NCBI GenBank assembly: GCA_943328365.2
Contig: CALPZT020000033.1
Coordinates: 1-9,655 of the forward strand
From: Bifidobacterium breve
GTDB taxonomy: Bacteria > Actinomycetota > Actinomycetes > S36-B12
Length of the DNA: 9,655 bases
Direction: 5' to 3'
The notes under the pieces were generated by a model that was not told the origin of the DNA, did no database searches, and was given only the letters and a program-made list of their open reading frames with translations. Shown here piece by piece: positions 6,324-9,655 of the stretch. How positions within the stretch are numbered: the first letter of the stretch is position 1; each line of letters starts with the position of its first letter. The translations under genes were made by a program, and so were the position numbers.

Positions 6324-6800
6324 ATGCTGGTCGCGGAAGAGTCGGGTCTGTTCGACACTGTATTTGGCTTGCCCCTTCACCCGCTTGCCGTTCATGCCGC
6401 GGTTGTGCTCGTCCCACTCGCGGCGCTCGGCGCGCTGGCTATGGCGTTGTCGCCGCGACTGTCCCGGCGGTATGGCGGGCTCGTCGTCGTGACTGGCATT
6501 GCCGCATTCATCGCTTCCTTCGTCGCGAAGGAGGCGGGGGAGGCGCTTGCCCTCAGGGTCGGGCAGCCGGGTCAGCACGCCCAACTCGGCGACGTCGTTC
6601 CGCTCCTCGCACTGCTTCTGGCCCTCGGGATTGCTGGATTCTGGCTCGTCGACCGTGGCATTCCCGGCAACCGGTCGAGGCCCTGGTGGCTGCGGCTCGC
6701 GGCTGTCGCACTCATCGTCATTGCGATGCTGGCAACGGTCTGGGCCGTGCGCGCGGGCCACACGGGTGCTGAGCTCGTATGGCAGGGCAGGGTTCGCTAG
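6324..6800 (+). CDS. DUF2231-like four-helix membrane protein
   Basis: This 158-residue integral membrane protein has four predicted helices, at about 20-42, 51-70, 90-109 and 122-143. Its start LPLHPLAVHAAVVLVPLAALG and its end RAGHTGAELVW are the signature blocks of the DUF2231 family. His19, His24, His85 and His146 lie near helix ends. Conserved histidines in four-helix membrane proteins often bind haem, so a redox role is conceivable but unproven. It is on the plus strand, divergent from hisN and convergent with rsgA (22-nt gap). It therefore interrupts an otherwise minus-strand housekeeping cluster. The start is supported by the leaderless TAGGCT-N6-ATG arrangement. The family call is good; function is unknown. 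Confidence 0.82.
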   Translation: MLVAEESGLFDTVFGLPLHPLAVHAAVVLVPLAALGALAMALSPRLSRRYGGLVVVTGIAAFIASFVAKEAGEALALRVGQPGQHAQLGDVVPLLALLLALGIAGFWLVDRGIPGNRSRPWWLRLAAVALIVIAMLATVWAVRAGHTGAELVWQGRVR

Positions 6801-6822
6801 CGTGACCCGGCTCGCGCGATCG

Positions 6823-7842
6823 TCAGTCGAACCCCTCCGGGTTCGCGCTACGGCCAGCGAGCAGCCGACGCATCGAGGCAAGGCGTTCGCGTACCCCGAG
6901 CTCCTGGTCATCGGCCCACGCATTGAGCGCGCAATCGGGCTCGTCATGTGAGCAGGCACGCGGGCAGTCCTCGGTGCCGGCAGCGAGGTCGGGAAAGGCC
7001 GAGATCACTCGGTCGAGGTCGACGTGCGCGAGGCCGAATGAGCGGATCCCAGGAGTATCGATGATCCAGCCGCCACCGGGCAGGGGGATGGCGCGGACAT
7101 TCGTCGAGGTGTGCCGTCCCTTGCCAGTGACGACGTTCACGCGCCCGGTGCTGCGATCGGTGCCCGGGACGAGGTTGTTCACGAGGGTCGACTTGCCGAC
7201 ACCGGAATGGCCGACGACGACGGTGACCTCGTCGGCGAGCGCCTGCTGCAGTGCGAGCGGCGGCCGACGATCGCTCACCTCGAACATCTCGAAGTCGAGG
7301 GGGGCGTACATCCGCCGTAGCTCGTCGGGTGGCACGAGGTCGGTCTTCGTGACGATGAGGAGCGGCCGCACGCCGGCGTCGTACGCGGCCACGAGCGCGC
7401 GATCGATGAGGCCGAAGGAAGGCGCGGGGTCGGTGGTGGCGGTGACGATGGCGAGCTGGGTGGCGTTCGCGACGATCACCCGTTCGACCGGGTCGGAGTC
7501 GTCGGCGGTCCGGCGGAGGGTCGAGGCCCGCTCGAGGCGCCGGACGACACGCGCCTGATTGTCGATGTCGCCCGACAGATCTCCGACGAGGTCGACGTCG
7601 TCGCCGACGACGATGCCCTTGCGACCGAGCTCGCGGGCCTTGACGGCGTAGATGACCCGCGGCTGCGCCTCGTCGTCACCGGAGGGAATGGCAATGGTGA
7701 ATCGTCCGCGGTCGACGGCGATGACGGTGCCGCGCAGCGCCTGCTCATGGGCGGGCCGGTCCTTGGACCGGGGCCTGGAGCCACCACGGGTCGGCCGGAC
7801 GCGCACATCGTCCTCGTCCATCCGATCGTGGCGACGGCTCAT
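6823..7842 (-). CDS. rsgA: small ribosomal subunit biogenesis GTPase RsgA
   Basis: This 339-residue circularly permuted GTPase assists late maturation of the 30S subunit. The G motifs come in the permuted order: G4 TKTD (165-168), G1 GHSGVGKST (211-219), then G3 DTPG (262-265). An N-terminal OB fold (about 36-106) precedes the GTPase, and a C-terminal zinc knuckle carries Cys293, Cys297, His299 and Cys304. The first 35 residues are a charged, basic tail likely to contact rRNA. The ATG overlaps the aroA stop (ATGA, 7842-7839), so the two are probably translationally coupled and read from the aroA promoter. All catalytic motifs are intact and the length is normal for actinobacterial RsgA. Confidence 0.96.
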   Translation of the reverse strand: MSRRHDRMDEDDVRVRPTRGGSRPRSKDRPAHEQALRGTVIAVDRGRFTIAIPSGDDEAQPRVIYAVKARELGRKGIVVGDDVDLVGDLSGDIDNQARVVRRLERASTLRRTADDSDPVERVIVANATQLAIVTATTDPAPSFGLIDRALVAAYDAGVRPLLIVTKTDLVPPDELRRMYAPLDFEMFEVSDRRPPLALQQALADEVTVVVGHSGVGKSTLVNNLVPGTDRSTGRVNVVTGKGRHTSTNVRAIPLPGGGWIIDTPGIRSFGLAHVDLDRVISAFPDLAAGTEDCPRACSHDEPDCALNAWADDQELGVRERLASMRRLLAGRSANPEGFD

Positions 7843-9161
7843 GAGTCCTCGTGGGTTGAAAGGAGCGAGTGCCAGCGGTCGGGGAAGCCGGGGAGGGTCT
7901 TTGCGGTGGTGTCGATGTTCTCGACCGAGATTCCGTGGACTCGCAATCCGATGATGGCTCCTGCCGTGGCCATTCGGTGGTCGTGATAGGTCGAGAACCT
8001 CCCTGCGTGCAGCATGGTCGGCCGAATCCGCAGCCCGTCAGGGGTCTCGGTGGCATCGCCTCCGAGATGGTTGATCTCGTGCACAAGGGCCTTGAGCCGG
8101 TCGGTCTCATGGCCGCGAAGATGCGAGATCCCATGGAGGTGGCTGGGGGTTGAGGCCAGGGCCGCGAGGGCCGCGATCGACGGCGTGAGCTCGCCGACGT
8201 CGTGCAGGTCGACGTCAATGCCGAGAATCTCGTCGTGCATGGTGGCGGTGAGGCCGTGGTGATCGAGGGTAATGACGGCGCCCATCTGCTGCAGAAGATC
8301 GCGCAGCCAGTCGCCCGGCTGGGTTGTCCGGGTCGGCCAGTCGGCGATGGTGACCGACCCTTTCGTCACGAGGGCCGCGGCGAGGAAGGGTGCCGCATTC
8401 GACAGGTCGGGCTCGATGGTGCAGTCGACGGCATTAATGGGCTGCGAGCCGACATGCCATGTATTCGGCTGGGGAGTCGTGACGGCGACGCCGTGCTCGG
8501 CCAGCATCGCTATCGTCATGTCGATATGGGGCTGACTCGGCACTGATGCGCCGGTGTGCCGAATGGTCAGGCCATGTTCGTAGCGTGCCCCGGAAAGGAG
8601 GAGGGCCGAGACGAACTGGCTCGACCCGGATGCATCGATCGCAACCTCACCGCCGGCGACCCTGCCATCGCCGCGGACGGTGAACGGAAGTGTTGAGCCT
8701 CCGTCAAGGGCGACTCCGAGTGCTCGCAGGGCATCGGTGATTGCCGACATCGGACGGGCACGGGCGCCCTCGTCGCCGTCGAAGCGCACATCGGCATCGA
8801 TCAGGGCAGCCATAGGCGGCACGAATCGCATGACCGTTCCGGCGAGGCCGACATCGACATGAGTGGCTGCGCGCTGCCCTTCGTGCTCGTTCGTGTGCGG
8901 GGGGATCGGAGTGCAGGCGATATCGATGTTGCCGACCGGGCTCGGCTGCGACACGTCAAAGTCCGCACCGAGGGCTTCGAGGGCCTTGATCATCAGCCGG
9001 GTGTCTCGGGCATCGAGCGCCTCGCGGATGAGGCTCGGGCCATCGCAGAGTGCCGCGAGCACGAGCGCACGATTCGTTGCCGACTTGGAGCCGGGGACAC
9101 GCACGCTCGCCCGGACCGGGGCGCTCGCGGTCGGTGCGGGCCAGAAATCGTGAGGTGACAT
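7839..9161 (-). CDS. aroA: 3-phosphoshikimate 1-carboxyvinyltransferase (EPSP synthase)
   Basis: This enzyme is the sixth step of the shikimate pathway, joining shikimate 3-phosphate and PEP. The 440-residue protein has VPGSKSATNRALVLAAL near the N-terminus (Lys26 and Arg31 in the substrate-binding motif), GLAGTVMRF (the PEP/glyphosate-loop equivalent, with AGT kept), DASGSSQFVSALLLSGAR, a PDLSNAAPFLAAAL segment and YHDHRMATAGAI near the C-terminus. The open frame continues upstream to a TTG at 9224, but the start is placed at the ATG ending at 9161. A TAGCCT -10 box lies 7 nt before it, and the upstream extension is polar, unrelated to the family, and would run through that promoter. The stop overlaps rsgA. 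It is divergent from a FUSC-type exporter gene. Motifs and length are normal. Confidence 0.96.
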   Translation of the reverse strand: MSPHDFWPAPTASAPVRASVRVPGSKSATNRALVLAALCDGPSLIREALDARDTRLMIKALEALGADFDVSQPSPVGNIDIACTPIPPHTNEHEGQRAATHVDVGLAGTVMRFVPPMAALIDADVRFDGDEGARARPMSAITDALRALGVALDGGSTLPFTVRGDGRVAGGEVAIDASGSSQFVSALLLSGARYEHGLTIRHTGASVPSQPHIDMTIAMLAEHGVAVTTPQPNTWHVGSQPINAVDCTIEPDLSNAAPFLAAALVTKGSVTIADWPTRTTQPGDWLRDLLQQMGAVITLDHHGLTATMHDEILGIDVDLHDVGELTPSIAALAALASTPSHLHGISHLRGHETDRLKALVHEINHLGGDATETPDGLRIRPTMLHAGRFSTYHDHRMATAGAIIGLRVHGISVENIDTTAKTLPGFPDRWHSLLSTHEDS

Positions 9162-9168
9162 CGAGGAA

Positions 9169-9174
9169 AGGCTA
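9169..9174 (-). promoter_or_regulatory. -10 box of a leaderless aroA promoter
   Basis: On the minus strand TAGCCT is followed by 7 nt and the ATG at 9161. No Shine-Dalgarno precedes this ATG. The site decides the aroA start against the longer open frame. Confidence 0.6.
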
Positions 9175-9273
9175 TTACCTGCGGGCGAGGTGAACGAATT
9201 TCGCCGATTCGGCAAACGATTCAATCAGGCGGCCCGGAATCCGGATGAAACGGCCAGGAGGGGAGGGGCGCAA

Positions 9274-9279
9274 TAGCCT
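9274..9279 (+). promoter_or_regulatory. -10 box of a leaderless promoter for the FUSC gene
   Basis: TAGCCT is followed by 6 nt and the GTG at 9286. GGAG/GAGGGG purine runs at 9257-9268 are 18 nt or more from the start, too far to serve as a normal Shine-Dalgarno. Confidence 0.55.
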
Positions 9280-9285
9280 TCACCT

Positions 9286-9655
9286 GTGGCCGAGCCCTCG
9301 AATGTCGACGATTTGCTTCCCGACGGGGGCCTCGCTGAAGTTCTGCAGCAGCGACACTCCGGTCTGGGCTCCCCGATGCTCGTGTTTCGACTGGCGATCG
9401 CTGTCACGGTGTCGTGGCTCATCGCCTTGGCGTTCTCGAGGAGTCCGCTCGCGATCTTCGCGCCGATCACCACCCTGCTCGTTGTGCAATCGTCTCCGTG
9501 GAGCACGCTCGGGCTATCCCTTCAGCGCATCCTCGGCACCGGCATCGGGGTGCTCGCAGCGTCACTGTGGGTCAATCTCGTCGGGCTTACCTGGTGGTCC
9601 TTCTTCATCGCGGTGCTGGCCGCGCTCCTGGCTGCGCGCGTGATCCCGTGGTCGG
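9286..9655 (+). CDS. FUSC/aromatic-acid-exporter-like membrane protein, 3'-truncated by window edge
   Basis: The frame opens at GTG 9286 and stays open to the right edge (123 full codons). After a polar N-terminus of about 30 residues (MAEPSNVDDLLPDGG) comes a run of hydrophobic helices: LVFRLAIAVTVSWLIALAF, then SPLAIFAPITTLLVVQSSP, then a QRILGTGIGVLAA segment and two more hydrophobic stretches. The R-x-x-GT-x-x-G pattern after the second helix is typical of the FUSC/ArAE family of aromatic-acid efflux proteins. The missing C-terminal part would normally hold further helices and a cytosolic domain. The start is supported by TAGCCT 6 nt upstream. It is divergent from aroA, which makes aromatic precursors, but a functional tie is only a guess. 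The fragment is intact as far as it goes. Confidence 0.75.
   Translation, partial: MAEPSNVDDLLPDGGLAEVLQQRHSGLGSPMLVFRLAIAVTVSWLIALAFSRSPLAIFAPITTLLVVQSSPWSTLGLSLQRILGTGIGVLAASLWVNLVGLTWWSFFIAVLAALLAARVIPWS

Larger units (their letters stand above)
9168..9280. repeat. mirrored 9-bp -10 elements in the aroA/FUSC divergent region
   Basis: AAGGCTATT (9168-9176) and AATAGCCTT (9272-9280) are perfect inverted copies, each containing the -10 box of one divergent gene. Between them GCCGATTCGGC (9203-9213) is an 11-bp palindrome that could be an operator. The repeats are certain; a regulatory role is inferred. Confidence 0.45.

Noticed and set aside
6801..6822. Terminator between the convergent DUF2231 and rsgA genes
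   Set aside because: The 22-bp gap holds no stable hairpin or T-run that I can see.
6258..6959. 233-codon minus-strand open frame across the DUF2231 gene and the rsgA 3' end
   Set aside because: It conflicts with two real genes, overlaps the hisN promoter region, and has no recognisable domain.
9162..9224. 21-codon N-terminal extension of aroA to a TTG start
   Set aside because: The extension crosses the likely -10 box, does not resemble the EPSP synthase N-terminus, and the inner ATG has the same leaderless layout as three other genes here.

Overview
The window is a gene-dense, GC-rich stretch of what looks like an actinobacterial chromosome. The evidence is the strong G/C third-position bias, the frequent GTG starts, the ATGA/GTGA gene overlaps, F420-cofactor chemistry, the aroA-rsgA pair with hisN close by (an arrangement common in Actinobacteria, including Micrococcales), and several genes that start 6-7 nt after a TAGnnT -10 box, as leaderless actinobacterial genes do. 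No rRNA, tRNA, CRISPR array, transposase or integrase is visible. No gap between genes exceeds about 125 bp. Genus-level placement is not possible from this sequence.

Left half, plus strand (1-4962): a tightly packed run of five genes that reads as one operon entering from beyond the left edge. It holds the C-terminal radical-SAM (CofH) half of an FO synthase, which makes the F420 chromophore. Then come a protein of the uncharacterised 'amino acid synthesis' family (AA_synth, formerly DUF1185), a small EthD-type alpha/beta-barrel protein, a SulP anion transporter with a STAS domain, and a cytochrome P450. Three of the four junctions are 4-nt stop/start overlaps and the fourth is a 15-nt gap with a good Shine-Dalgarno, so the genes are probably translated together. 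The mix of deazaflavin synthesis, a function-unknown enzyme, an EthD protein, an anion transporter and a P450 is not a textbook pathway. It is the most interesting part of the window: a candidate uptake-and-oxidation module for an unknown substrate.

Right half (4946-9655): mostly housekeeping genes on the minus strand. aroA (EPSP synthase) and rsgA (ribosome-maturation GTPase) overlap by 4 nt. hisN (histidinol-phosphatase type) is followed by a two-CBS-domain protein. A small four-helix DUF2231 membrane protein lies on the plus strand between hisN and rsgA. At the right edge, divergent from aroA, begins a FUSC/aromatic-acid-exporter-like membrane protein that runs out of the window.

Four genes here (hisN, the DUF2231 gene, aroA, the FUSC gene) have the same start layout, TAGnnT then 6-7 nt then ATG/GTG, and no usable Shine-Dalgarno. 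They sit in two short divergent promoter regions. The operon-internal genes and the CBS gene do have Shine-Dalgarno sequences. This pattern moves the likely aroA start 21 codons inside its longest open frame.
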